This document shows, one piece after another, positions 35,290-47,510 of a stretch of 64,000 nt of DNA. The position numbers and the translations under genes were made by a program. Below the pieces are notes generated by a model that saw only the letters and a program-made list of their open reading frames with translations, was not told the DNA's origin and made no database searches. This DNA is from Plectrocnemia conspersa (lineage: Eukaryota; Arthropoda; Insecta; Trichoptera; Polycentropodidae), in contig VTFK01000294.1 in NCBI GenBank assembly GCA_009617715.1, positions 62,001 to 126,000 of the forward strand, written 5' to 3'. Each line of letters opens with the position of its first letter. Position 1 is the first letter of the stretch.

Positions 35290-35330
35290 CTTAGAACAAT
35301 TATATATAAGATGGTTTATATGAACATAAC
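35290..35330 (+). promoter_or_regulatory. TATA-like core promoter for the exon at 35573
   Basis: TATATATAAG at 35301-35310 fits a TATA box. If it is used, transcription would start near 35330-35340 and give a 5' leader of about 235 nt with short upstream open frames (ATG at 35473 and 35510 are soon followed by stops). Supported only by position relative to the coding exon. Confidence 0.4.
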
Positions 35331-35572
35331 ACGAAGCGTAACCTTGAACTCGTTTGAGCTTGTTTATGCATCTCGAAATATTAAAAAAAATTCAGTAGCT
35401 AAATGACAATGGTCATTAACGGTCGTGTTACATTTTTGTTGGATAAGTGTTTTTATAATAATATACCTTTCGATGTTTTTAATTATAAAGTGATAGTGTA
35501 ATTTAGTGTATGTGTTAGAATTAAGCAGTGTATAATTCAAATTAGTGTATATAATAGTGTTTATGTGGGCCT

Positions 35573-35671
35573 ATGCAAGGCCGTTGCAGCGGCGCGGCGC
35601 CGGGGTCAATAACCGCCGCCGACGCCGCGGACCCACCCGTCACGCCGAAGCGCGAGACCCGCGAGGACAAG
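35573..35671 (+). CDS. Probable first coding exon of an unrecognised gene
   Basis: A 99-nt exon (33 codons) begins ATG CAA GGC and ends GAC AAG before the consensus donor GTAATG (35672). An in-frame TAG at 35555 makes this the first ATG in its frame. The peptide begins MQGRCSGAAPGSITAADAAD and ends PPVTPKRETREDK. About 27 of 32 codons after the ATG end in G or C, a sharp contrast with the AT-rich surroundings and strong evidence for this frame. An overlapping frame from ATG 35563 (Arg-rich) is also open up to the donor but has weaker codon bias. The start context is poor (CCT before ATG). I know no family for this peptide; it looks like a disordered N-terminus. No second exon was found to the window end, so the first intron would exceed 28 kb. 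Confidence 0.62.
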
Positions 35672-37880
35672 GTAATGCCTTTGTAATTTTCTGTGTCTTT
35701 CGAATAAAGTTAACCCTTTGTGCTTCTAAGTCGACAATTGTAAAATTCCAATCGTTGCACTCGAACGTCGGCAAAATTTTCAATGCATTTATTGGCTTTG
35801 TGTTCGAGCTAATTTTGCCAATTTCAATTTCAATTTATTAATTTACATTTTAGTATTATTGAATTTTTATCTTATGCAAATAAGTGAATAATCTTAAATT
35901 TACGAGTGTAAGTTTATTGTAAAATTTTTCATCGGAACATGGCCGGACCAAGCGCTCTTAAGACCGCATAACGCTTACTTGACAGTTTTACGTTGGCAAT
36001 TATTCCTTCAATGGGTATCTATATTTTTATGATATGGGATGAAACGGGATTATATGCTCTAATTGTGCATAATTCTTACTTAATATTGTGTGTCTGTTAT
36101 CAAATAAATAGATTATAAAATTTAGTAAGACGGAAAAAAAGAGCGAGATGCAAGCAGAGCTCGCTATCTCGCTCGCACTATTCAAATCAGCGATTGACAA
36201 CTATCGACATTTTTAGCGGCAACTCAAATAATAATTACTAAGTTATGTAAAACAGAATTAGTAATCTGTGTTTTAATTATTTATAAATACATACGTATAT
36301 TGATTTATTTTTAGAAATTATCCATATATTAATGGATGCTTAAGGAAGTGACGATGAATTTGATATTAACCGTGTTATTATTACTGTGACAGTAATAGTA
36401 GTAGGAATGATATCTAACCACTTAAAACAAGATGGATTATGCTAATATTTGATGCAAATAATGAATACGAATCTTATTATAATCTTAAATATTATGACAA
36501 TTAATTGGTATGGTGCGCCAAGTAAATATTGTTAACCTAATATAATACCTCTGCACCAAGAGATCCATTTACTGTCCATATACACAGAGACCCGAAACTA
36601 TAGAATAATATATCGATTTATAAAAACACTAATCAATTTACTAAGAAAGATTATCATAATAGTTTATTATTATTATTATTTGTAAACTAATAAAAATATT
36701 GTTTCTAAAACAAGTTTAAATATTGTCCCCTTTTAAAATTGTAAATTCAACAATTGCTTTATTATAATTTTCATTTTAATTTTTAATTTGATTTATTTTA
36801 TACACTTTCTGGATTGATAGTGCAGCAAGTACATCATAGGAAATCAAATTTCTCATATGTATCTAATGCGATTCAACGACCTGAACGAACGTTTAACATC
36901 AGCTTTAGACACGTTCATGCTAATACTATTTCTACCAATTTTAAATCTTGTACAAGTTTCAAGTTTTATAATAATCTTTTAATTATTTTTTAATAAATTC
37001 CTAAATATTTTGGTATGTCCAAATATGGTTTTAATTTCAAACATCATTAGGGAATAACATTATTTTCATATTTCCAAGGTATCGGGTTTTGTTATAAGTA
37101 AATTACATTTCTTGTCTTCCACTGGAATTAATGTATAATTGTCATTTGAAGTTTGGTAAGTCTTTTTAAAAGATTTGATCTTTTCATTGAGCAATGTTTC
37201 AAAATGTTGTAGTGCTTGATCAGCTGTTATGTAAGTGTAATTATTTGATTGCAAAACATTTTATTATTCGATTTTAGTGATTATTTTAAATATTTTTCTT
37301 AAAAACTACAAGATTTTATGTCTATTTTTATCACCCAAATTATAATGCCTAGAAATACTGGGGTGATATTCAAAGCAAGTTATGAATAAAAAGGATATTT
37401 TGGCAAATATTGTAAATCTTACAGTATTATTGATATTAATCTTCTCGCATTATTTATTATATATGCTTTAACATTCGATTTCCGAAAGATATGTAAATAC
37501 AGAATTTTTTTGAGCGTCGAAGCGTATCAAAGTCAACTGTATCTAGTCCGGTTTTGTGCTGCGTTATATACACCGTCATACGCGTAAACTGTACTCGCGA
37601 AGATTTTATTTTCGTCAGCTTAGTAATTAGATCGCAGTTAATTTATTTCTAGTTAAAATTTATATGCAAATCCGCATTAAACAAAGACACGCTGTCGTGA
37701 ACAATTAATGTGTTTACTAATTTAAGCACCCAAACTGAATAAAACACCCAAAATGCGTGTCATTTAATGAAATTGTACTATGAATTTTAATAAAATGGAA
37801 ATATTAAAAAACGACCACTGACTTGCCAATTTTTTCCCTTGCCTGGAAAAAGCTGAAACGCACTCTGTAATTAAGACACA
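35672..37880 (+). other. Start of a presumed very long first intron
   Basis: Follows the donor at 35672. AT-rich, with no recognised exon. 36120-36210 is a higher-complexity patch (GAGCTCGCTATCTCGCTCGC). An ATT run lies near 36665. Intron status depends on the exon call at 35573. Confidence 0.4.
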
Positions 37881-37939
37881 TGATAGTTCATCCAAACTCG
37901 CAATTAGCAGAGCTATGCCTAGGATTTACCGAGCTAGAA

Positions 37940-38040
37940 ATAGAGTAAGCAACCGCTTCCCACAAAATCCGAAATCCAGAGTTCAATATGATTTTACAAT
38001 AGGCAGACAAGGCTAAGAGCGCATTATACAAATTGTGAAA
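37940..38040 (+). repeat. SINE-like dispersed repeat, copy 3 (family 2)
   Basis: Matches the copy at 23700-23860 in blocks AACCGCTTCC, AAATCCGAAATCCA, GAGTTCAATA, GGCAGACAAG and GCATTATACAAAT, in the same orientation. Confidence 0.62.
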
Positions 38041-38111
38041 TTAAAATATAATTTATAATACTAATACATTTGCTCTAAAAAATTAAACGCGTAACTGTTA
38101 AATCAGTACAA

Positions 38112-38400
38112 TACAGTGGCGTGCGGTCCATACATGCGGTAGATGCAGCGCATGCCTTGGGATTATAAAACGATTCTATAAATGAAATATTTTTATCATT
38201 TATTATTTTTTTTAATTTACGTAATTATGAAACGCAAACGCTCAGAAAATCAGCCACACATTCCTCTCAAGAGAACGGCGTACGCCAACTGAAAAGCGGC
38301 GGGCGTAGTCGATACGCGTGCGTCATGCTCGTCGCGAGTGGAATTTGTCACGCATGCGCACTAGAACGTCATCGTATTTACGATCACTCGCCATCAACCG
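38112..38400. other. Possible DNA-transposon terminus and GC-elevated block
   Basis: CAGTGGCGTGCGGTCCATA at 38115-38133 has the look of a DNA-transposon terminal repeat. No inverted partner was found nearby. 38240-38400 is CpG-rich (GAAAAGCGGCGGGCGTAGTC) and unlike the flanks. Confidence 0.35.
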
Positions 38401-40690
38401 TTGATGCGGTTAACATTTTGAATTTGTCTATTTCTTCGGCAATTTTTTTAATCTTTTTTAACTAAATATTGACTGTCTGAATTTTTATTTATTATTTATT
38501 TTTAGTGTACTCAAATGAAAGATTTGTTTCATTATTTACAACATAAAAATATTAGTTATTTGTCATAATCCTTAATATAAATACAGAATAAAAATACAGT
38601 TGCACATATCTGGATGTAAAAAATCGGTATGATACTAGTTACGTATTATCCAATACGACTAATTATTAAAATTACATATAGAGGTGAATGCATAAATAAT
38701 CCTTAAAAAATGTTGTATATAATTAATATAAATATGCTTGGCGGAGACAGGGCAGATCAACTTAATTCTAAAGTTCCTAAAATAATTGTTGAAAATGTTA
38801 TATTTCATTGAGAATTAAAGTCCAGCTTCTTTTCCATTACTCAATTCTCTGACCAATGTCAATTATTCGGGGCGAGACTCTTTGTTACTGTCTAATATAT
38901 TGTACATATATATTAGTTTAGAGGCCATACTATTACATTTATGCTTAAATAACATACTATTAATAGGTTTTCTTATACAATGACAACTTTAAGAGCATTA
39001 TTTAAATTTTATAGGAGTTCAGGAGGCATTACTTTTGATGCTAGCACTTGACGACGGATTACACAGTGATTGGTTAAAAAATCAACATTCGCAACTGATC
39101 AAATTTTTGAGGTTACTCCAGAATATACTGGGCATTGGTGGGGCATCGTCTGTGCAAAGCCAATAACTCACTTCCAATCAAAACAGTGTTTTATAAAATA
39201 TTCGCTTATGATTCAAAATATTTCTGAGCTTGTTACGCTTTTTTTGGTAAATTCCAAACCTTTAAAATTTCTTCATGAAATTTACTATAATATATATATA
39301 TTTGACAAATTTTATCAACACAGCATCATTAGATATATTAAATGACTCGTCGATATGAAAATAATATGAATATAAAAATAAATATTTCAACCCATTTCGC
39401 ACAAAAAATAAAAAAAATAATAAGACAACTCCTAACGTATGATTGTATTAGTCCAGTGTGCGTGTGTTTTGGATAAAAAGTGAAAGATGTGATATTAACT
39501 GTATCTATGGAATGCGTAATCTGATAATGCTATGTTTCGTACCTGTTTGGCGATGATATTTAACACTAAAGTAAACATTTTTAATGATTTGAAACTGTTA
39601 ATACACAAATAATAATTAGTGATTTTTTCCCCAAAACGACAATATATGAGCACGAAAATACAATAAAGTAGCATTAGCTGCACTACACGCGTAATTATTA
39701 TTGTACTCCATTTCTAAAAATATAATATAAGACATCAAGTCATGGAGACTATCGATCTCACGAGAATTGGAAAGCAGAAGCACATACGCGTATTCAACTA
39801 GTGTATTGACAAGATGCCTTGTCTATTCAGCGCTAACATTTACAAATATACACTTTGAACGAGAAATATGTAGTCTGGGATCGTCTTCAAGAAATTTGCT
39901 CTACAACAGGAGTACGTGTGTGGCAACGAAAAAAAATAATAAATACATTTATAACAAAACGTGAAGCATCGCCGTAAAATTCGCCGACATTCATATACGA
40001 TCTCACGTCCACGAACAGCATAAACGTGAAAATGTATCCCCATCGAGTCCACTATAAAATTTTCTCTTTTATAAGCCCCATCAAATATTTGTTAGAAGGA
40101 GAACCTAACACACACTGGTTGGGCACTGTAAAAATCTCATAAACACACCTATCGGCGAATGGTCTTCAGAGAAACAGAATATAGTACCGGTAGTCTTAAA
40201 CGACTTGGGGTGGCTTTTAGATAATTACATAGTTAAACCACATTTGCTTTTTTATGTGTCGCGATATTGAGTGTTTTATTTAATGCCAAGGTTATAAACC
40301 TTCGAAAATTAATGTATAAATCGAATAAATTCTGTAGAGAGCAGCAGTAGAAAATAAACTATTTTAATCTATGATGAAAATATAGTATAATAATTGAATC
40401 TTTGAATGACGTCAATCGGTGAACGAACACTAGTTAGATTTACTTAATGAACCACCTATATATAAACGCGTTTATAAGACAACGGCTAAATAAAACATGT
40501 TCGTTAACGTAATGAGTTGTAAACGAAAGATGTGGATGTAATGGGTATTTAATTATTTGATCGTGAATTCACATTAATTGGACCAATATAAGTAGAGTAA
40601 ATGCTTTTCTAAACCAATCTTCTATGATTATTTGTGATATATTAATTCTAGCTGCATTTAATTTTAACGTATATATTATTTATTGTAATT
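38400..40690. other. Gene-poor stretch, no gene found
   Basis: AT-rich with a moderately complex block at 39740-40220. The open frames here (for example 39070-39345) show no family motif or codon bias. Nothing else is supported. Confidence 0.45.
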
Positions 40691-40910
40691 CTATTTAGGG
40701 TTCTGTTTTAATACATTTTTTTAAGTATACATGCATTATTTAATTGGTTTTATTTACAAGTTATTGATTTATTTTTATTTGGCAATTATTCTCTTGTCGA
40801 ATATAATGTTATCTTTTAGCAAATTCTTATTGTCGTTGCCGCTTTTTATTACAGTTTAAATGCAAAAAATTCTACCGCATTGGATTTGCCGTCATATGTG
40901 CAGATAGTGT
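40690..40910 (+). repeat. Dispersed repeat, copy 1 (family 3)
   Basis: Carries the ordered landmarks GTTCTGTTTTAATACA, CTTGTCGAATATAATGTTAT, TTAGCAAATTC, GTCGTTGCCGC and TACCGCATTGGATTTGCCGTC. These recur in the three copies at 44600-45350. Confidence 0.7.
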
Positions 40911-41639
40911 TTCTTTAGAGAATTATTTCTCGAGAATTCTCATTTATCGTGAAATTTTAAAAGCATTTTTTATTATATAAAATTAAATTTGTATGAATAG
41001 CTTTAAAAGGTTTACACCTACCGCTCTTTTTATAACGCTGCATAAGTAAATGCTGGTTCATGTCGAATATGCGTAATTATTGGATGGTTTTAATAGCGGT
41101 CTGGGAATGAAAGAAGATTGTTTACAAATTTTTAATACATGAATTCTGATAAAAAGCCTTTCCGAAGGTGGTCGTGCCAAATGTTTAAAAATATGCATAT
41201 TTTCGCGGAAGACTGAACGTATTTGAATGAGCAACAATTTTTTTGCAATTTTTATTACTCCAACCGGCCGGGGCATTTATCTTTTTATATATTTACTAGT
41301 TGTAGTAAGTATTATTGAAAAATTGGAATAGTTGGATAATCAAGAAACATTGAATATTAATATTTTAGTATTTCGGTATAACTTATTTTGATAAGTTCTT
41401 AATAATAAATAAAGATGTATATAGATTTGCTACTAGAAATAGAGATAATTTAAGGATAGTTAGGTATAAGAAAATAAATACGGCCTGGGGAATATTGTAT
41501 TATATTATTATACTATTGTTTCAACACTGGAATAAAGAAGCACCTTTAGAGCTGTTTGGATGTTGTATAAACGGTGTATATACTATTTGTAAATAATAAA
41601 TATTATTCAGGAAATATTTTGTAGGCAGAGACTCAACGA

Positions 41640-42040
41640 CTCAATTGCTACTCTACAGCTAATTTCATAGGTTATTCTGGGCCTTTTGCGATACACTAGT
41701 ACTCGAGGTCCTTTTATGAGGACAAATGCCTCTTTCGTGGTAACTCTTTTGGCAAACACGAACAATAAAGATCGTAACACATGGCCGAACGAAAAAACCG
41801 GCCACCGTTTGATTTATGTACGTGGTGTGACACTGAAAATTTACCGGTCCGTTCAGTAGTGCGCCACCTTTTTTGTACGTGCACGCAATGGGAAAGAGCA
41901 AAAAATTCACATTCGCACAAGCGCCCTGATTTATACATGCGCTTTTAGCGCCCGATGCCTAATTTTTTTACAGAAAAAAATGTGACGCCTGTCGGTGCCG
42001 CAAACGTTACATGCTCGCTAAATACGGATTTTAAATAAAG
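41640..42040. promoter_or_regulatory. Candidate regulatory island
   Basis: GC-elevated, CpG-rich block (41690-42020). Two short open frames on the minus strand overlap in different phases and show no family, arguing against coding. Regulatory role is inferred from composition only. Confidence 0.28.
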
Positions 42041-43014
42041 TTTTGCGCACTGCACACACAATAAGCTTGCCTTATAATTAAATTATATATTATTATTAAA
42101 ATATTCGTCACTTTAATTCACTGTTGAACAATTAAATACTTTTTGATATTTTCATTTCTCCATCACATTATATTTCACCTTGTATTTTACAAATAAATAC
42201 AAATGTTATCATTTGATATAAATAATTTATATTATTTATTTCATTTAATATTTGTTAATCGCAATTCCTATTGTCGGTCATAAAACTCATAGTGTCGAAT
42301 GTTTTTATCCAAAATCCTTCACATTTGTTCAACTATATGCATTTAATTTAGCAAGTTAAAATAAAATATCACTTTTAAAAATAATAATATTTTAATTTTA
42401 CTAGTTTTTTAAAACTGCACCAGGTGTATACTAATAAAAAAATCTTAAATTTGCTTAAAAGCAAACACTATTTACGCTACGCTGAACATGTTGTAACACA
42501 TTTAAAAATGTCAAAGAAGTATTCAAATTAAATGGCTTATAGAGAATAAAAATAATATTAAAAAATATATATAAATAAAAAATTGGTATTTCAAATTTAC
42601 AATAAGTTCGAGTGATTTCAGAAGAGATAGGACGAGTACATTACAAAAAAGGTGTTAGGATAATTTTTATATCCCATTATAAAATAGAAACCATTCTACC
42701 GAATGGAAAAGACAATTAATAACGAATCAGTAGGAGTAAACCAAATTTCTTGTAACGATTGTGATAAAATTAAAATTATTCAGACAAACCGTAGGATTTC
42801 ACGAAGATAGTTAGAATATAGAAACGCGTTAAAATGCTTTGATGAATTGATAACTTTGGCAAACCACACTTTCAATGAAAATCTTAATATAAACTTAAAT
42901 ACATTTAAACAAATAAATTCATTTAAACAAACCAATTTTAAAATTAATTTATTTGTTGTTCCCTTAGTAACAAACAAACAGAAATATAACAAAATACAAG
43001 ATCAAATAAAAAAT
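42040..43014. other. AT-rich stretch, no gene found
   Basis: Low-complexity AT sequence up to the hAT element at 43023. No exon, RNA or transposon motif was recognised. Confidence 0.5.
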
Positions 43015-43022
43015 ACGCACAC

Positions 43023-44137
43023 TAGAGTCTCCAATTCGAGTAATCGAGTACTCGATACTCAAGTATTTTTGTCTATTTTTTTGTCTGTACTTGATAATCG
43101 AGTATTTTGAAAATTACTCGATTAATACTCGAAATTAAAAAATTTTGAAATATTTCAGAAAAAAAAAAAAAAAACTCGGTCCGGTAAAGTTTAACGTCTT
43201 GCTTTTATTTGGCGTTTATGCCCGAAGTCCCGAGTTAGAGCGGTTACTATCAGGTATAATTTTTTCATAGTTCCATAGTTGCATAGTTCCGGTCGTCGGC
43301 TATGTTAGTTGGTACGACGGAGAAATTTCTTTTGTGTTTTCTGTTCGACAGTCCCGACTTATCTAATTTATGGCAATGAACAATATGAAATATCAACAAA
43401 AATTTTTTTTAGGTTTTATGACTATGCAGTTGTAGCGTAAAGTGTTGTGAATTGTTTATACTGATCCCTCAGCTTAAAATATAAATCAAAACAATTGTGT
43501 GTTTTAAAGGCATATAAAGTAAAGTCAGTTCTTTGCGAACCGTTTAGCTCTAGAGTGAAAGGGATTCACCCAAACACATCTTCGAAGGATATAGATTTAA
43601 ATTCTTCGCATTAATCAGAAGGAGTAGAATATTGTATATTGTTAAGAAAAAAAATCTATTCAAGAAGAATTACAAAATGCTATTTTGTCTATAGTCGAAG
43701 GAAATAAGAGAAAAGCAGACAAGGGAATGAAAGAAGAGAACATAAAAAGAGAGTTCAAAAAATTTTATATCTATAAAAAGCGAACAGATATAAATTAGAA
43801 GCCTTATCCAACGCGTAAATGACAATAAGACCAACATCAACAGCAACGGAAAAGGTTTTTTCCATAACGGGAATAATAAAACCAAAGGTTAGCAGTAATA
43901 TTAAATTCGAGACACTTTTTGCATTATTGTTTTTAAAAAGTATGTTCGTGAAGTTAAAATAATTGTAAAAATTAACATACTAAGTATTTTATTTATTTAT
44001 TTATATGTACACGAATTTGAATAATAGCTATTTTGGTACATTTGGTAAATACTCGAGAGTACTCGAGTACTCGAGTATTTTAAAATTTTAATATTCGATA
44101 CTCGAGTAGTTGATGGTTCGAGTAATTGGAGACTCTA
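43023..44137 (+). mobile_element. hAT element with perfect 8-bp target duplication
   Basis: A 1,115-bp element bounded by ACGCACAC on both sides (43015-43022 and 44138-44145), a perfect 8-bp duplication. The ends are inverted repeats starting TAGAGTCTCCAATT and continuing into runs of CGAGTACTCGAGTA-type palindromes. A decayed transposase lies inside. It is shorter than an autonomous hAT (usually 2.5 kb or more), so it is internally deleted. Confidence 0.92.
43515..43945 (+). pseudogene. hAT transposase remnants (BED-like start, dimerisation tail)
   Basis: At 43831-43941 the frame reads PTSTATEKVFSITGIIKPKV and on to TLFALLFLKSMF, a decayed form of the hAT C-terminal block (consensus-like PATSASSERVFSxAGxIVxxKR..xxLxFLxxN). 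Near 43515-43610, KVKSVLCEP, later GIHPNTSS and a His before a stop, may be the remains of a BED zinc finger; this part is weaker. Most of the catalytic domain is missing. Confidence 0.72.
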
Positions 44138-44599
44138 ACGCACACTAATAGATATCTACATGCAGATTCCCACCATATATATACATGAGGAGTTTTGGCC
44201 GACTAAGAACATATTGATGCCAAACTCTATACCATGGACACAAATGTTGCCGCCACTGCAAATAGATAATTAATAAAGGTCATTAATAATGACCCACCGT
44301 AAGTGTGTCAATATATGACAAGGGCGAGGACAAGAGCGGCAGTTTCTGAAAATTCGTGAGCATGATTTGCGCATCACAGCTGAAATATCGATTTTTTTAA
44401 CAATCGACAAAAGGTCTGAAAACATTTAACAAATTTTGATTTTTAACATATGTATTTGTATAATTTTTAATCCGTTTCGTTTTTTTTTCGCTTATAAAAG
44501 CTGTTTCGTTATTAAAATATGTGAAAACAAACATAGTGAAATTTGAAAACCAAATATAAAATGGTCTATTCGCTCAAAAATTTCTACTGTAATTTTAAA

Positions 44600-45350
44600 A
44601 GTGCATTTTTTATGTCGTATGTAACATTAACTTTTAGCGGATTCCTTTTTTGTCGCAGCTTTAAATTAGCAGTAAATGCAGAAAATCTAGCCGCATTATC
44701 TTTTATTTTATTTTTTGAAATTTGCAATTGTTTGATTCGAGGGTTTGTTTTAGTTCATTTCATTTTTTATATGAAATAAAATATGTTATTGCATCCATTA
44801 CTTAAATTATTATTTTTGTCTTGTTAATTAGCGGTTTGTGTGCCTTAGTTCGATATTCATTAACATCAGTGTACTAGATATTCGGGTAAATAAATTATTA
44901 GAACAGTGTTCATTTATGATGTTTTTACTGCAATTTTTATGTGAAATTATTTTCTTGTCGAATATGATGTAATTTTTTAACAAATTCCGTCTATCATTGT
45001 CGCTTTTTTTTAGCGGGAAAATGCATAAATTCCAGTTGAATTTAACTTTGCGTTCTATTATAATTATTGTATTTAAAATCGTTCTATTCAGAGTTTTGTT
45101 TTAGTACAGTTTATTTTATTATTCAATTTGGATCTATGTTAACATAGACTATTTGAATATCCACATGATTCACAATTATTTTTTTATGACGCAAATTTTG
45201 GGTCGACATTAATATATATTTATATTAATAATTATTTTTTTGTCAAATATGATGTTATCTTATAGCGAATTCCTTTTGTCGTTGCCGCTTTATTATTACT
45301 AGTAAAATGGATTCATACCGCATATATTTTGCCGTCGTAAGTGCAGTGCT
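44600..45350 (+). repeat. Three diverged copies of family 3 in direct order
   Basis: Copies near 44600-44700, 44930-45060 and 45225-45345 share TTTGTCGAATATGATGT-like, TTTTAGCGGATTCC-like and TTGTCGTTGCCGCTTT-like landmarks, followed by CCGCAT..TTTGCCG. The spacing is about 340 and 285 bp, which suggests an old tandem array related to the single copy at 40690. Confidence 0.68.
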
Positions 45351-47400
45351 ATTATTCTATTTAAAATAGACAATCTTTTTCTGTAGAGATCTGTGCATTT
45401 TTAAGAGCAAAGTTAAAGTTAAGGCAATGTATAAATGTATTAATAGGTGGCTTCGTTATTTTAATGCTTCTTAAAATAAATGAAATAAAATGTGTATGCA
45501 ATTGGGTGGTCTCATTTTTTTACGAAATACTTGATATTTCTTTATCTTATCAACGTATGAATGCCACAGATTTATAATGTATACCATGTTTAATGGAATA
45601 TTTTTGGATTATAAAAAATATGTAATACATAAAAGTCTATAATTATTGCAGTTAAAATAGCTATAGAGAAATTTGAAAATAGACAAAAAATTGACAAGAA
45701 AATCTTTAAGTTTTGCACTAATTTTCCATAAAAGTGAGATTCTGACTTTCAAGTATAGAAAATACTCTAGCAAATAATTTTATAAAATAATATTAGTGTA
45801 CACCTTAATACTATTTATACATGCATTTAACAACCTTCGCCTTATGCTTGTTATATTTATTTGCACATTTATATTACATGCACATACTACATATTGTATC
45901 AAACATTAAATTGGATTTATGCCTTTGGCTACAAATGAGTAAAATAAATTCAAACTATAGATTTTAGCGAACAAATATCGCTTTGTAAATTAAAACCAAT
46001 AACGAGTATTTCACATTGCAGCAATTTGCTCTCGTACTAATTTAATTTCAGCATTTGCTAATATTTTATATATATATAATAATAAGTATAATAGAATACG
46101 TTCACAATTTCCCTTTTGGATACCTTATTTTTATACTCAAGTGTTGTATTTAAACATATTTTATGATTTTCCTACTAACATACATTTATGAAAATGTAAT
46201 AAAAAATCGTTTCAAAAATAAGGAAAATACACCATATAACCTAATACATATCTAAGTAATTGAATAATGTCCGAGGGGTATAGAGACCTAGACGTACCCC
46301 CTTGGGAGACGTTTTTGTATTAAATTCATGTTTTGCAAGAGTATGTTGTATATATGAGTAAACCAGTAAAACTTTATTACAATATATAAAAATAAAAAGT
46401 ATAGTAAAGAAGTACTGTGATACTAAAATGTATAATCGAAATTATTGTTAATCTGTTATGATTGACTATTTATATATAAAACTGTATATATTAGAAATTT
46501 ACTTATAAGCCTTTTTTACTTAAAAAATATAAGTAAATGTAATTAACACAGCGTTAAAGAAGGAATTTAAAGTGTTTTGTATTTAACAATAATCTATAAT
46601 TTCCAATAATCCTTAAATGTAAACGAGCTGTTTTTACGACTAATATTTGTAAAATTCTGTCCTGGTATGTTGGCCAAAAGTTTCACACAATATTATGTAA
46701 TATAAAGAGTCTTTATATTTTTATTTTCCCAGTGTTGTATTTAATTAAAAAAATCCCTGCGGCGAGCATCTGTAAACTGCTGCTCCACATGAGCTTTCAG
46801 CGACCTCCTGAGGTGCGTTGTGAAAAAGTTTTCTATCCCTTATTAGATTTTGGGAAGCTCGGTTAATTTTCAACTGAACAATTGAATCCGCAATAATAGA
46901 CAATAGCGTAAACGTGAAAGGGTTAAAATCGGCTTTGTGGCTGCGAAAGTTCTTTTCGGGCGCGCGGATGAAATACGTAAACGATTTTTTTACTTCTTTC
47001 GCCGAGGCTGAGCTTATACGCATTCTTCTACTGCGAATGAAGGCCTAGAAATATGCTTTATTATATACATAGGGCGTTATGCGAAGAAAATATTCCGTTT
47101 AAAGCGGGGGCAAAACCCGAGCGAAAGAAATGAATTTTCCGCATACAACGTGTTTATCAAGGCGGCGTTGCTTGGCTTGTGCCAAGATTTTTCGATATTT
47201 CACGAGAAGGAACGGTGCATTTAAGAGTAGCCTAAGAAAGAGTTTCTGAATTAAAATTTTAGCAAACAGAAAAATAAGTTGAGGGTCTTAATTATGTATC
47301 AAGATTTTATCAAACATGTATATTATATGTATTTTAAGACCTTACCGCTGTTGCTTGTTTTTAACCTATCGTTAAAAACAAATACGTTCCCTGATGTATG
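45350..47400. other. AT-rich stretch with one complex island
   Basis: No gene was recognised. 46271-46306 holds an inverted pair (CCGAGGGGTA and TACCCCCTTGG). 46740-47230 is a GC-elevated, CpG-containing island with CTTTGTGGCTGCGAAAG and a TTTACGAC nearby (46633-46640), which I regard as candidate regulatory DNA. Confidence 0.4.
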
Positions 47401-47415
47401 AAAAAATACGAAAAT

Positions 47416-47510
47416 GACCCTTATACATAAGAAAGAAACAAAGCTATGATAGATAATTATAGGCCTGTGTCGATTTTATCAGCACCAGCCAGTATTCGAC
47501 ATCATATTTC
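47416..47510 (+). pseudogene. LINE reverse-transcriptase fragment (NYRPVS block)
   Basis: The frame reads MIDNYRPVSILSAPAS, matching the non-LTR reverse-transcriptase block NYRPISLLS. Just upstream, in a second frame, TLIHKKET resembles the preceding VPIFKKG block, implying one frameshift. A stop follows shortly. Dead fragment. Confidence 0.83.

Noticed and set aside
35563..35671. Arg-rich frame from ATG 35563 (MWAYARPLQRRGAG)
   Set aside because: Open up to the donor, but its third codon positions lack the G/C bias seen in the frame from 35573, so it is the less likely coding frame. Not fully excluded.
41665..41938. Overlapping minus-strand frames in the 41.7-kb island
   Set aside because: Two frames overlap in different phases, neither with recognisable domains, so both are likely chance frames in GC-richer DNA.
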